Origin: Verpa conica
Taxonomy: Eukaryota; Ascomycota; Pezizomycetes; Pezizales; Morchellaceae
Reading direction: 5' to 3'
Length of the DNA: 64,000 nucleotides
Assembly: GCA_033030425.1 (NCBI GenBank)
Contig: JAUFSD010000002.1
Coordinates: forward strand, 1,488,001-1,552,000
A program made the translations under genes and the position numbers. Below are positions 1 through 12,321 of this stretch, piece after piece. The notes under the pieces were generated by a model. That model had not been told where the DNA came from. It worked only from the letters and a program-made list of their open reading frames with translations, and ran no database searches. Position 1 is the stretch's first letter, and each line of letters opens with the position of its first letter.

Positions 1-240
1 AGTAACTCAATTTCATTTGTATGATTCCTAGCCACTGCCAGGTAAAGGGCGGTGTTTCTATTATTATCTTAGATATGCATATTTGCTCCACGAGAGATAA
101 GCAACATTATCATTGTCGATCGAACTCAACTGATATATGGAGGGGAGTCATGCCATCTGAATCTTGAGCATTGATATTAACACCAGTCTTCATCAGCCTT
201 TCTTCGGAAGTAGTGATTTATCCATTTCTTATAGCCTCAT
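1..240 (-). pseudogene. Ankyrin-repeat gene relic (partial)
   Basis: Reading the minus strand gives typical ankyrin-repeat pieces: a segment ending VNINAQDSDGMTPLHIS, then in another frame MLLISRGANM, then after a TAA stop DNNRNTALYLAVARNH. The repeat consensus (G-T-PLH, LL-x-GA-N) is clear, but at least one frameshift (around 110-120) and one in-frame stop (about 72-74) break it. It runs off the left edge, so total length is unknown. Ankyrin arrays are common and fast-evolving in filamentous fungi. This one is decayed and I infer it makes no protein. A similar relic lies at 58.1-59.65 kb. Confidence 0.75.
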
Positions 241-1215
241 GGAGGGGGAGGTAGCTGTCCCCCATTTTTACTTTGGTATATAGATGATAGACTCCAGAAG
301 TGAGTGGGGTAGTTTTCGAGGTAATGGGGGTGGGTGGTGGAAAGCGGGGGGGGGGATGAGTAGGGCAAAAATGAAACACTATTGGGGATATAGATATATG
401 GTTTGGGACCTAGCCTAATGCTCTACACACGATAGTAGTATTTCTGCGCATGCTTTACTTGGCGCATATATGGACTGATGTATTTTAGAAACATTTATAT
501 TTGATTAGTATTTTATGTAAGGAGATCAACGATACATGCATGACACTTACATGCGGAAGGGGTCGCTGTTTCAATATAACGACAAGTACATGGAGACATC
601 CACCTCCTAAGAGCCCAATAAGTCCTCTTATCCGCAGTTTTAAGTCACAAGCTTGTAAAAAAAACGTTCACAGAGTATATTTCTAGTAATTAGAGTTCTT
701 AAGTTGTTGCTCTTGCTATGTAGGTTAAACGTAGCTGTCTAATTCGTAGTACTGTCGATATCATGTCTATGTACATGTCCGTGAGTTGCTTTTCGCAATC
801 GCAAACATACATTAATTTCTTTGAAGATGTCAAGCGTTAACACGAAGAGGTCCTCCCACAATAGTACAGCAAGCTCCTACCCTAGCAATGTTGGGTTATA
901 CCCAGACTCTAGCTCTAAACTCTAAAGGTGTTTTAATAAGTAATAGTGTAGCAGCTTTAGATATAACTCAGCTATCTAGCACATTCTTTTTTTGCTTCAT
1001 ATAAAGCCCCAAAACATAGACTAGAAGGGGGTTGAGTAAGGTATTTACAAAATCCTTCGATCACCTACCCACAGCACGTAGTCTAGAATAGTAATAAATA
1101 TTTTGGGCTCCCCATATCCGAGTATTACCAGGGGGAAACAAAATCTAGGAAAGTATAAGGAGAAAAAGTAGAAAATCAACCGCAGTGTTCCTCACAGCTT
1201 TTGGTCCTCAAAATT
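241..1215. other. Gene-poor spacer
   Basis: No coding signal was found. It is AT-rich with many stops in all frames. A G homopolymer lies near 345-355. The right end is the 3' flank of the tyrosyl-tRNA synthetase gene. Confidence 0.6.
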
Positions 1216-2670
1216 CTACTCCTTCTTCCCTGTATCCTCACTCAGATTCAATTTCTTCAACGCATCCTTCGCATCAGTTCCCAGCGTCTCAGGCACCGAA
1301 TCCTGCACTTTAATTTCTCCTTCTGCGGCCTTCTCTGCGATAGCTGCGTCCTTCTTTTCTTTAGGGACATACCCTGTACCGATCTTCTTCTCCTTCTTTT
1401 TCACTTTCTTGGGCCCCTCAGATGGGTAGGCAAGCTCTGAAATCTTCTGCCATTCCTTATCGGCTTGGTACATGGCCTGGATAGGAGCAAGAATTTTATT
1501 TAGGGCCTCTCCGACACCCTTTTTCAGATCCATCGGCGAGAGCTGTTCCGTTTTCTCAAGTCAGCACTCAACCCGTAACACCTCATATTAGACTAGTAGG
1601 AATACCTTATCTTCAACGTAATCTGCCTTCAATTCATCAATATTCGCATACGTCACAGAACCACCCCATTTCTCATCACGGTTCACAACAAAGCTACCCT
1701 TCCCGTCCGGGTTCACAAGCTGCGAGATAGGAAACAGGACGTACTCGACGAAGCTGTAAACACCATTTCCCTCAACATCTTTTGGCGCGCATTGGGCCTT
1801 CTTCAACTTCGCCAACACTACATCTGGCGGGTCCAAAAGGTCAATTTTCGAGTTTGCGTCGGAAGCCGACATCTTCCTATAACACGTATACCATTTAGCT
1901 AAAAGTCCTCTCGCCTCAATCCTCAAAAAGACCAAGGAAAACAAACCCCCCAGCAAGCCCTGGAACCATAGAATTCATTAAATGCGCCCTCTCCTTAAAC
2001 CCAATACTTGGCAACTGTTCCGCCGCCAGCGTAAAAATCTTCCTCTGGTCCACCCCTCCAAATTGTGCATCCACACCCAAATACTCTTCATCGAGCGCCT
2101 GCATAAGCGGGTAAAACAATCCACTGAGAAGTGGGCTCGCAACCTGCTTAACAACCTCCGCGCCAGCCTTCTTCGCATCGTGCTCAGACACAACTGTGCT
2201 CATCCTTAATAAATCCATACTATATGCTGGGGTGACCTGGTAGGACGACCCAAGGACAAAGGTGAGTTTATTGAGCGGGACGCCGATGGCGGTGAGCAGA
2301 GCTTTGACGATATATTCATAGTACTTTGCACGGTGAGCTACAAGGTCTAGTGGGGCCTTAAGATTGTCGAGGAAGGCGTGAATATCTGCGAGAAGAAGCT
2401 TTACTTCGCAGCCGGCTTGTAAGAAATGGGCGATTTTGACCATGGGGACGAAGTAGCCGCAGTGGGGCCGACCGGTAGGTGCAGTTCCTATAACATTTAT
2501 TCTTTCTTTTTAGCCCAGTCAGATGAAAGAGAGGGAGTGGACTAACCCCAGTAGATCTTGAGAGGTCGGTTTTCTTTTATGATTACATCCTCGATAATGT
2601 TAAGCTTAAGAACTTCTTGGAGGCCCCGAGTGATTAACTCGATCTTCTCTGCTGCTGTTGTCACTGCCAT
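1216..2670 (-). CDS. Tyrosyl-tRNA synthetase, cytoplasmic
   Basis: Charges tRNA-Tyr with tyrosine for cytosolic translation (class Ic synthetase). Four exons: 2547-2670, 1947-2487, 1606-1876, and 1216 to about 1554. The HIGH-type motif is seen as PHCGY near residue 50, just after KIYWGTAPTGR, and the KMSKS-type loop is KMSAS near residue 225, at the start of exon 3. Both motifs sit next to introns. About 424 residues, a normal length for the eukaryotic/archaeal-like enzyme without an EMAP-II tail. The C-terminus is lysine-rich. The start is the ATG of [12 protein letters not shown]. The last acceptor is uncertain: AG before 1554 or AG before 1542 both keep frame and differ by four residues. 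Family assignment is firm. Confidence 0.93.
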
Positions 2671-3220
2671 TGATTCCAAGAGCTGTATCTGAACGACAAG
2701 AAAGAATGAATGAGAGATCTTGCAGTAATAGGTCTACTGGTTGGTTGTGCGTGAGATGAGTCGCAGACTGCGGAGGAGACACCTAACCAGCCCTATTTGA
2801 GGGGTCCCTGCAAAGAACCCCGCATGAGTCATCTCGTCCGCATCACTGCTCATCACTCGCCAGAAACTACCTCATCTCTATTATTTCTTATATATTGTAC
2901 ATCATTATCCCAGAATGAGAGACAAAAAAACATCTGCTAAAGTTGTAACAGTAATTACTGGTGATGTATGTTCTAATCCCAGTAACAGATGCAAACGCGC
3001 AATACTAGAAAAAGATTGGTATCAAAGTTAAAACAAAGGAAGAAAAACAGCCAGTCAGTAACCAGTAACCCTCTAAACCCCAGCCCAAGCCCAAGCCCTA
3101 TGAATTAAACCCTATAGCTATGTAAAGCCAAAACGCGCCCTTTTTTATACCCATCATCCATTACTCCTGTCACCCGTTACATCGTATTTCATGCCTACAT
3201 CCGTTGATCGTGACTAATCC
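2671..3220. other. Intergenic spacer
   Basis: Holds the promoter side of the tyrosyl-tRNA synthetase gene and the 3' flank of the kinase gene. A short CCCAAG/CCCAAGC-type reiteration is seen near 3080-3096. No gene was seen. Confidence 0.5.
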
Positions 3221-5410
3221 TTAAAAGATGGTTCCAAATTGACCATCTCCATCATCTACGTAACCTGCAAAGCTATCGAGATTTGGTTTTTTATGTCTAT
3301 AATTGTCAGCACTTTGACCTCTCGTCTAAATGCAGGTCAAGGAAAGGAGAGATAACATACTTGAATGTAAACCCGACAAACGCAACTTTACTCATCTTAT
3401 CCTTCCTTTCCTCCATATTCTCTAGTGCCGTCTGTTTGTCATGTACTTCCTTATACTTTGCCATATCCGCCTCATTGCTAAAATCGTCAAAGTAGCCCGC
3501 ATCAGTCTCGCTATCAAGCTCCGGCACAAATGGCGGTTCCTTCCCGCGGAGGTCGGCCCAGTTCACTTCCGAGAAATATGTATGCGACTGGACGGATTTG
3601 AAATCTTGAAAACGAGATTCCCGTGCTGCAACAAGATGAGTTATAAGATCCCATGTCCGCTTTGAAAGATAATAATTTGGGTTCTCGTATTCTGGCTTAT
3701 GCAAGACTTTCTTCCAGTGTTTGAGGTTGTGCCACGTCTCTTCAACTGTTGCTCCCGCGAATGGTGGGTATCCAGCCAATGCCTCATAGAGCATGCACCC
3801 GAGTGACCAATAGTCGACCGTGAAATCATACTCTTCCGTGCCCCGAAGAACCTCTGGTGCCATATAATCCGGCGACCCGACCACTGATTTCGCCTATTAC
3901 CCTAGTGTCAGTCTCATTTCTTATAAAGGGAGAGAAAGGGTACAGACGTAATTAGTGTCGCTCTCCCGCAGTGTCCTATAAGCCTTCCGTCGCTCTAGCG
4001 TTGACCTTTCGGGAATATCCATATCCTTCACTTGTTCCAGTCTCATCTTCATGCTCTCCATTTTGTTAGGGCTCAGCTTCCCCGCACTCAGCCCGAAATC
4101 GGTGAGTTTGATGTGACCAGATGAGTCGATGAGGAAGTTCTCAGGTTTTAGGTCACGGTGAATGTACCCCAAATCATGAAGAGCATTAACGGATGCGAAC
4201 ATCTCCGCAATATAAAACCGAGCATGATTGAAATGAAGAACACCCGTGTTGTTGAGTAAGGTTCTAAAATCGCCGCCGGGTACGTATTCCTATCGATTCT
4301 GTCAGAATTCAAGGTCTCGCCAAGAAACAAAGCAAGACAGTTTTACCATCGCAAGATAAATGCTCTGGTCATCCTGGAACGCATACAGCAACTTTACAAG
4401 CCAGTCACTTTTTGCCGCAGTCAAGATATCCCTTTCTGTCAAGACATGTCTAATCTCATCCAACTTAAACAACAATTTCTTGCTCATGACCTTCAGTGCG
4501 CACACCTCTTTGGTTTCTTTATGCTCCGCTAGAAAAACCTGTCCGTACCCGCCCTGACCAACTTGCGTCAAAACCTGGAAATCGCCCTTCCGTAGTCTCG
4601 TGCGGCGCTTCCTCAGTGCAACGCGCTCTCGGCCCGCGAATCGCGTCCAGGAAGTCTTGTACTCATCAGGAGAAAGATTCTGGTGTGCTTCCTTCCAATC
4701 CTCCGTGCGGCTCCGGCGAGTGTGGACATAGGTTACGAGATTGTAGTAGTAGTCATAAAAGTCTAAGCAGAAATTAACATCAGCTAGACAAAAGCTAGTA
4801 CACAGCTAAGTAGGGGTAACCCACATAAATGCGCAACATCCTTCAACCTCTTAACCTGCGGTTTTGACAACTTTTCAATCTCGTCGAGAGTCATATCCCT
4901 AAATGGATCATAAGTCCTTCCGCTCCTCTGCGCATAACTCCTATGTAGCCCCCCCGTGTTCCCCCCTGTACGCTGCGGGGGGTCCTGTCCTTTCGGAGGA
5001 GCATTCTCCTTATTGTGTCTCCTCGGCCCGCCTGCTTGTGGGTCCTCCAACCTAATGACGCTGTTATCGCCGGTATTATTCGAGTTATTGTCTTCGCGAA
5101 TAGCCTGCAGCTGTCTTTTCGACGGTGTAGCCTGTGGTTTATTTGGAGGCGAACTAGGGCTAAGCTGCAGCGATTTATCAAACACATCGCTCAGCGATGA
5201 TACACCACCGGGGGTTACGGGGGTTCCGGGGGTGAACTCCTGTGTAGTTGGTTGAGGGTCCCAACTCTCATTATTGGAGGATCTGGTGTGTAAAGGTGCT
5301 GGTTGGGTCGGTGGAAAGATATCGGCGATGTGTTTAGGGGTATTTGAGGAGTGCTGTTGTGGAGGGTTCCTGGGAGGCAGACGCCGCGGGGTAGAAGAGG
5401 GGACGTCCAT
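3221..5410 (-). CDS. NDR-family AGC kinase, Dbf2/SidB type (mitotic exit/septation network)
   Basis: Serine/threonine kinase expected to act at the end of the septation initiation network, at spindle poles and the septum. Five exons: 4825-5410, 4347-4762, 3948-4289, 3361-3893, 3221-3272; 642 residues. About 190 residues of S/P-rich leader precede an N-lobe with the glycine loop GQGGYGQ (about 262), the lysine in CALKVMSKK, the catalytic loop HRDLKPEN (about 371), TDFGLS, then the long insert between DFG and APE typical of NDR kinases, and SPDYMAPEV. The C-terminal hydrophobic region contains KVAFVGFTF. The start is the ATG of [10 protein letters not shown]; the frame is open 150 nt further upstream with another ATG, but that segment is hydrophobic and unlike the family. 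The last small exon, ending GDGQFGTIF, is inferred from splice signals and is the least sure part. Confidence 0.92.
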
Positions 5411-6236
5411 GATTGAATTGAGCAGCCTGTGAAGGGGAGCCCTGATGGCAATTGTAGGATATTTGATGAGCAGAAGGAAGAAGAGCAGGGGTGATATTAG
5501 ATGATGGGTATGTGAGGATGAACGCAAGGAGCTTTGAGTGATCAATACACAGATGCACACACCACATATACAGGCACCGATGTAGCTGAGCGGGGGGGGG
5601 GATGAAACAGGTCAGGATCTGCCCGTTTGTCCTTCATCCCTGTAGTTGCCGCAGCAACCAACAGCGAGAGAGTGGAAGAGCACCGCCGAAAGAGAGAACG
5701 CCGACACCAGGAACGGTGAACACGTATTCTCCTCCTTACTTCTTGTTTGAACTACTGGCATTTTGGGAAGCAGGATATTTATCTAAGCTTGACTCGAAAG
5801 AGTAATCCACAATAGATCTTTCCTCTTTACTGTCTACCCCCCCATCTTAAAAATACAATTCTTTAGATAGAGATATTTTATCTACTTATACTTGATTATA
5901 AATTTTGGATTATAGATTTTATTGGATGATATTTCCCTTTTTCATTTCATCGCTTTCTTGGCTACCACCTGGCTTCTACTAAAACAGGTCGTCAATTTTA
6001 TACCATACAGCCAATCTATAGAAGATACTCTATCTCTCACGACTTAATATAGCATACAACCAGGATTCGATGGAGGATACCAACTAGTCTCATTATGTGA
6101 TTTTTAAATACGTCTGAAGAGTCTATTAAGAGCATAAGAATCTTCTCTAAATTCATGAAACATTAACTCACACTCACCCACTAAATATTATACTTAATCT
6201 TACTACATACCTGGGCACATTTCCCCCAATCCCTGC
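5411..6236. other. Intergenic spacer
   Basis: Promoter side of the kinase gene, with a G-run near 5591-5600, then AT-rich sequence up to the 3' end of the dehydrogenase gene. No gene was seen. Confidence 0.5.
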
Positions 6237-7062
6237 CTACCATTCGACCTTCTTTCCTTCCCAATCCCAAAACAACCCCCTCTGTTGCAATTTCAACCCC
6301 ATCACAACCCCCACCAACCTCTCCGCCGCCCTCTCCGGCGAAAACAATTTATCATTATTCACACTCCCCCAAAACTCCCTACTCAGCTCTGTCTTGACTG
6401 TCCCCGGGTGCAAACTCACACAAAACGCCCTATTCCCAGACACGCGCGAAAGGTGAATATCAAACGTCTTTGTGACCGCATTCACCCCTGCCTTAGTAGC
6501 ACGATAAGAATACCAGCCGCCGAGCCGATTATCGTCTATGGAGCCAACCCGTGCAGACATGTTTGACCACACCGAAGGGGTATCCAAATCAGAAGAATCC
6601 TTCTTTGCGGGAAGAAATTGTGAGAAATGTTTAAGGACAAGGATCGGACCCAGTAGATTCGTGTGTAGTGTTTCTGTTATTTTTTCTTTATCTAGATCAG
6701 CGGGGGAACGCTCTGGATGAAGGATCCCACAGGTAGAGAAGGCGTATCGGATATAGTCCTCGGGGAACTTGTTGGTGATTTTGGATGCCGCATTGGATAG
6801 CATCGACTCGTCTTTATATATTATATATTAGTAAGCTTGTCCCTCTACTTTGAGAGAATCGAGTATATAAACCTGTGACATCAACTTCCAATACAGTAAC
6901 ACGATTCTCATCTACATCTAATCCTTCTAGAATTTTTGATTTAACGCCATCGATGTCCTTCCGTGCAGTTGCAATAAGTGGGTAAGGCGATGCCTTTAGG
7001 AGCCGGCGGCTTAGAGCCAGAGAGAGGCCGCGAGATGCGGGGCAAACAAGGTTAAATGGCAT
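6237..7062 (-). CDS. Short-chain dehydrogenase/reductase (classical SDR)
   Basis: NAD(P)-dependent oxidoreductase of unknown substrate. Two exons, 6873-7062 and 6237-6811, join as DVT-DESM to give 254 residues, the normal size for a classical SDR. The intron carries a TACTAAT branch site. The N-terminus MPFNLVCPASRGLSLALSR occupies the place of the TGxxxGxG nucleotide motif, with Ser-Arg-Gly in place of the canonical glycines, so cofactor binding may differ. The active-site Ser lies in SNMSARVGS, and the Tyr/Lys pair in YRATKAG. A later HPGTVKTEL segment is also standard. It resembles the C-factor-like cytosolic SDR branch. It stands alone between long spacers, so context does not help. Confidence 0.85.
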
Positions 7063-9308
7063 TCTATTATTTACCCTGGATAATCTGAATGGATATGGTG
7101 GTTTGAATCAAGTGAAGGGGGAGGTTTTTCATATTTGAAGGAGTTGAGTTGAATGATGGTCTATGGTAGTGTTGACGTCATATGGGGATTTAAGCTTATT
7201 TGATCCTAGACGTAGATCGATCATGATCGAGATGAGATACTGACGAAACATTTATAAACATGTAAGAATAATTAAATAAAACTGAGTGATGATTATATCT
7301 CTACTATTATTTGGAGTAAAACACGTAAGAATCTAGGCTGAGATTACATTCTACCGAGTGATATTCAGTGAAGTAATCATAAAGTCTTAGCCCGTAGAAA
7401 AGGAGTACATAGCGGAACTAACTCCCGCAAGCCCTAGCCCTAGAGAAGCTTCAAAGGCATGCAACATCTTTGACAACAAAAAAGTCTTGCTATTTTTAGA
7501 TGCTCTGTGGTGGACAACCCGAAAGACTCTTGCCCACAATCTATTCATTTTTTAATGCATTTCCTCATCCTAGTATTAGAAGGTACTATTCTTATAAAAA
7601 ACGATAATCTTACTAATTAAAATATAGTTAAACACACACCTCCAAGCATCAGGTACATGTACCAGTAGAGAAGAGAATACAATACCTAAATCGACTTATA
7701 GGGGCTTCGAATATATTTTAGGGGGCAGAAGTAACCACACATCCACAACACGCTCCTAGGTGTCAGATATCACTCTAATCGAGGATGGATAGGAAAAAAG
7801 CATTTATATATTATTCCTCATTTTCCTACCGATTGTGACTGCAAAATGTCTATTGGAAGCCGGCCTAAACATGAGGTGTTGCTACGTAAACGCGTGGTGA
7901 TTTTTGTCCCCCTATAATACAAAGTCACAGAGACTCGTAGCTATAGCTAGGGCCTTTTGGCTCCCGGGAGTACAGAATCTAAATCATGTGCTCTAGAGAG
8001 AGAATACCTACATGTATGTATATAAATGCAGATTTCCTAAGTCATTAGACCTTTGATGTTAATTTTTAGTTCAAGGGTATAGACAAGTAGTCAACCGGAA
8101 AAGTCTTTTTCCTAGACATCTTTACCGAATGTCATAATCACCCCATTTTAATACTTGAATGCCTGTAAATATCTAGGATTAGGTTGTCTATTTAGACCTT
8201 ATGCCAAATACGAAAGGTATACCCGGAGATTCGGGTTAGAAGAGGGAAACTAGAGTAGAGCCACGCTAGATTCCAGGATCCTGATCCCTTGCCATCCCGG
8301 CTGCGCTCTCAAAACTTCAAGTTATCTCCTTCAGCCCCACAATGAAATTGATAGCATCATCATGCAGTGGTAGTGTTTTGCAGTTCTAACCTTTATTGTT
8401 GAAGATGAGCTTCGTAAGTTTTACTATAGTACGCGTAGTACTAACCCTGCCATATTTTATAATTTTTATAAGGATCTGCGGTCTCTATTAACTCGGGGGT
8501 TATATTGAATATGAATATGCTATAGCCGTGATGATACTGTACATTGAGCTGAGTTTGTAAGCAATCCCAATAAGCTTGTACGGTCAAAGTGATACTCCCT
8601 CTCACAAAAACAAAGCTTGTTATGTAGTATCTTAGGCCCCCCATAACAGCAATGTTTCTGAAAAACTTAGAAACTCAACCTAGGTGAGCGCGTCTCGTAC
8701 TTTTTACCATTCGGATTTATCCGGTAGCCGCGAAGATGGGGTACCGTGCCATGTCGTCATAAGGTTGTAGATCCTCCGACGCGGCAAACGTCACAAGATC
8801 TCGAAGTGGAGTCCGGAGGCAGCCGAACTGACAAAAGGAATCCAGTTTGCCCTATTAGGCGTTCCGGAAAAGTTCCTCATTGCTTTAAAGACATTTCTCC
8901 GCAATTGGTATGCAGGTACCCTGCATGGACGGGCCGCCGGGGAGTCTCGTATGTGTGAATGTAGGAAAACATCTAAAGTAATCAGTTCTCCGCAAAATGA
9001 GTTTGTTTGCATGCCTGAAGTGACCCTGCATTCTATAACGCTGGTTATAGCCTTGGTCTGTGTGTAAATTGCGGGGGGGGGGGGTTCAGGGTTCTGTGGT
9101 GAGTATCAAATATCAACTGGCTCAGAATTTGGGAGCTACGACTATAAACTGGCTGAAAGCCCTATATAACTAGTAGGCCCCGCTGAGAAGTGTTGAAATG
9201 TAAACTCTCTTGTGAACACTGTGTTAGCGTCTAAAACACCTGAACCTCAACCTCTATTGACCCCCCTCCACCTCTGAATTTTGCACGATTACTCGACCTC
9301 AAAGTAAA
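7063..9308. other. Long AT-rich spacer
   Basis: Over 2 kb without a credible gene. A more GC-balanced stretch at about 8700-9060 has no sustained coding frame, and a G homopolymer lies near 9070-9082. The last few hundred bases are the promoter side of the sugar transporter. It may be decayed repeat DNA, but I could not match it to a transposon family. Confidence 0.5.
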
Positions 9309-11269
9309 ATGTTTGGGGGGAAATATTTTGGCCTGAGAGGGCCTAATCTTAGTGTTGCTATAAGCGTTATTGCTGGTACAGGTCTGTACACTCGTATAAC
9401 TTCTTCTGGAACCGGTATTGATGCTAATATTTCCAAAGATTTTCTGTTGTTTGGATATGACCAAGGAGTTATGGGCGGACTCTTGACCCTCAAGAGTTTT
9501 ACTAGGGTATTTCCTGAGATGGATACCTCTGATAGCCTTCCTGCAGAAGTCAGATCACGTAATGCAGAGATTCAAGGTGACCTCTCTAAGGATTGGGGGT
9601 ATAATTATAGTGAAGCTAATGACTTGAGTGTGTACTATAGGTGTTGCTGTTTCAATGTACAATATTGGATGCTTCTTCGGCGCACTAGCCTGTATATACC
9701 TTGGAGACAATCTCGGCCGACGGAGAACACTATTCACCGGGGCATTGATAATGGTAGTTGGAGCAATCCTACAAACTACGGCATATTCTCTGGGTCATTT
9801 TATCGCTGGAAGGCTAGTAACTGGGTTTGGGAACGGCCTCAACACTGCTACGGTCCCTGTATGGCAGTCAGAATGCTCGAAGTCTCACCACCGTGGAAGA
9901 CTTCTCATGATTGAAGGTAATTTTGACTATATGAGCTCCCTAAAGACTACTTTAGTAATAAAAATCTCGGAACAGGTGCTTTAATCACTGGTGGCATTAT
10001 GCTTTCTTACTGGATTGACTTTGGATTTTCTTTTCTGGAGCCTTCGGAGATTTCGTGGCGGTTTCCAATAGCATTCCAGATTATATTTGCATTAGCTATT
10101 GTCATATTCATTCTTCCTCTCCCAGAGTCACCGCGTTGGTTGTTATTAAAGGGACGTGAGGCAGAAGCTTTAGAGGTCTTGACAGCTCTCGATGATGTCC
10201 CAGCCGATGATCCTCAAGTCAAGAGTGACTTGATAGAGATCAAGGAATCTCTCAAAGAAACCTCTGAGGCCACGTTCAAGGATCTGTTCACTATGGACGA
10301 GAACCGCAATTTCCACCGTACAGCTCTTGCATTTGTAATTCAGATGTTCCAACAAATCTCGGGTATCAATTTAATCACATATTATGCAGCAACGTAAGTC
10401 AATCCTAAATTCTTTTAGAAATCCCAGGGGCTTATAAATGTCACTCTTTAGGATCTATGAGCAATATATCCACCTTGATCCATTTCTCTCAAGAATCTTA
10501 GCCGCCTGTAACGGAACTGAATATTTCTTGGCCTCATGGATTTCCGTCTTCATTATTGAGAAAGTCGGACGAAGAAAGTTGATTTTATGGGGTGCAGCGG
10601 GTATGAGTGCTTCTATGGCAATTCTCGCCATCATGACTGGTCTCGGTGGAAGTACAAACGGAATTGTTGCTGCATGTTTCTTGGTATATTAGGACCTTCT
10701 CGCCAGTCTTTTTAAGCTTGATATACTAACAGTTTATTTCAGTTTATCTTTAACACTTTCTTTGCCGTTGGTTGGCTTGGGATGACATGGCTGTATCCGG
10801 CTGAAATTACGCCCTTACGGATCCGTGCCAGAGCAAATTCACTCTCCACTAGTGCCAACTGGATCTTCAATTTTATGGGTACGCCCCCGTAGCTCCTCCA
10901 TAGTTGAAAAAAAACTAATAGAAGCTTTGAATAGTGGTAATGATTACACCGGTTGCCTTTGCAAACATCCAGTACCGTACTTATATAATATTCGCCGCTA
11001 TCAACGCCGCTATCATACCCTGTATCTTCTTCTTCTACCCTGAGACCGCATACCGCTCGCTCGAAGAGATGGACAATATCTTCAAAAAAAGTAAAACTAT
11101 TTTTGATACTGTTCGTGTTGCAAAGGATGAACCGAGGCGACATGGAAAGAATGGCGAATTGTTGATCAGGAGTGATATTGAGAGGAGGGGGAGTGATATT
11201 ACTGCTGGGTCGAAGGCAGAACACCGTGAGCTTGAGTATACGGATAGCTCTTCTAATGAAAATTTATAG
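9309..11269 (+). CDS. MFS sugar (hexose-type) transporter
   Basis: Twelve-segment plasma-membrane carrier of the sugar porter family, probably importing a hexose or related sugar with protons. Seven exons: 9309-9381, 9439-9576, 9641-9916, 9976-10393, 10452-10683, 10743-10878, 10935-11269; 535 residues. Family signatures: FLLFGYDQGVMGG in the first membrane segment, DNLGRRRT between segments 2 and 3, GRLVTGFGNGL, PESPRWLLLKGR at the start of the central loop, QQISGINLITYY, KVGRRKL, and PAEITPLRIRARA. The acidic/basic cytosolic tail ends in SSSNENL. The G-R-R/K-R motifs and PESPR are intact, so the gene looks functional. Substrate cannot be read from sequence. No linked catabolic genes were seen. 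Confidence 0.93.
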
Positions 11270-12321
11270 ATACTATATGAGTACTTTAACTGATCTTTTC
11301 TTTTTGTTTTTGTTTTTTTGTACATAAATACCATTTTGCCGTACTATTATGTTTCATTGGGTTGAGTCATAGGCTACGGCTTATTAACATGTGTATATAT
11401 ATTTTTGTAGTGATTGGTACTCTACTACGAAAAGTAATAGAACATGAAGGTTATCCATGACTTCTTTCTAACCGAAGAATCAGTCATTAAATAGTATCAA
11501 GGATTTAGAACCTACAGTCCATTCTTTTATCTTATTTATGGCCTGGTGATTATTTGTTTTTTACCATCCCTTTTTTTAACCAAGTGATTTTATTGTTTCT
11601 GGGAACAAAATCTGGTATGTAGTAGTAAAATATGACCTAAAAATTACCCTTCCCCTTCCTAAAAATAAAACCCGTCCCCTGAAATTCCAAGTAGCAATAA
11701 AATAATAAATTAAATATTGAAAATCAACCATTGAAAAACCGTATTTCACAGTGGCTTAGTGCCAGGTGCCTGCTAATTGAGGGCTTGTTGAAAGAGACTC
11801 TTAAATAATAACTAAGAGAGTTCGACGAGGAGGTGGAGGTGAGAGTGGAGACGGAGGAGATGGAGGGAGCCGGTGAGGGAATTCCTTTTGTTTTTTACCA
11901 TCACAAACGCGGTTATTATATTATAGATCGAAAAGGAAATACTTAATATAAGTGTCTAGCATAAAAACACCATATGGGCCCTCATATATAGCCTCAGTAT
12001 GTATCGTGCAAAATTCTGTGAGCTCAAATACCCATGGAATAGCTTACCAGTACGAACAGGATATCGAACTCTTGTCGTGGGGAGGATTCTTCTACATTAA
12101 CGTCTAGAAAATCAATGCTCACAACTTAAAATAAACTCTAAATGAACTTCAGATAAATAGTAACAGATTTTTGCACTCCTATGCACTCTGAACCCAGATA
12201 TCAAAAAGGAAGCAATGTCCATTTCTAGTATCAACAATTCTATGCAAGAGCTAGATATATATCGCCTTTACCGCAGAGCACCACAAAAGCTATTGATACA
12301 AGCCGCCACTATTTCCGCGAA
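11270..12321. other. Intergenic spacer
   Basis: AT-rich 3' flanks of two convergent genes, the sugar transporter and the pyruvate carrier subunit. No gene was seen. A GA-rich stretch occurs near 11815-11880. Confidence 0.5.

Noticed and set aside
9070..9082. Poly-G runs (also near 345, 5591, 50357 and 52875) as regulatory or G-quadruplex sites
   Set aside because: They are single homopolymers scattered in spacers and could be sequencing artefacts; no positional pattern relative to genes.
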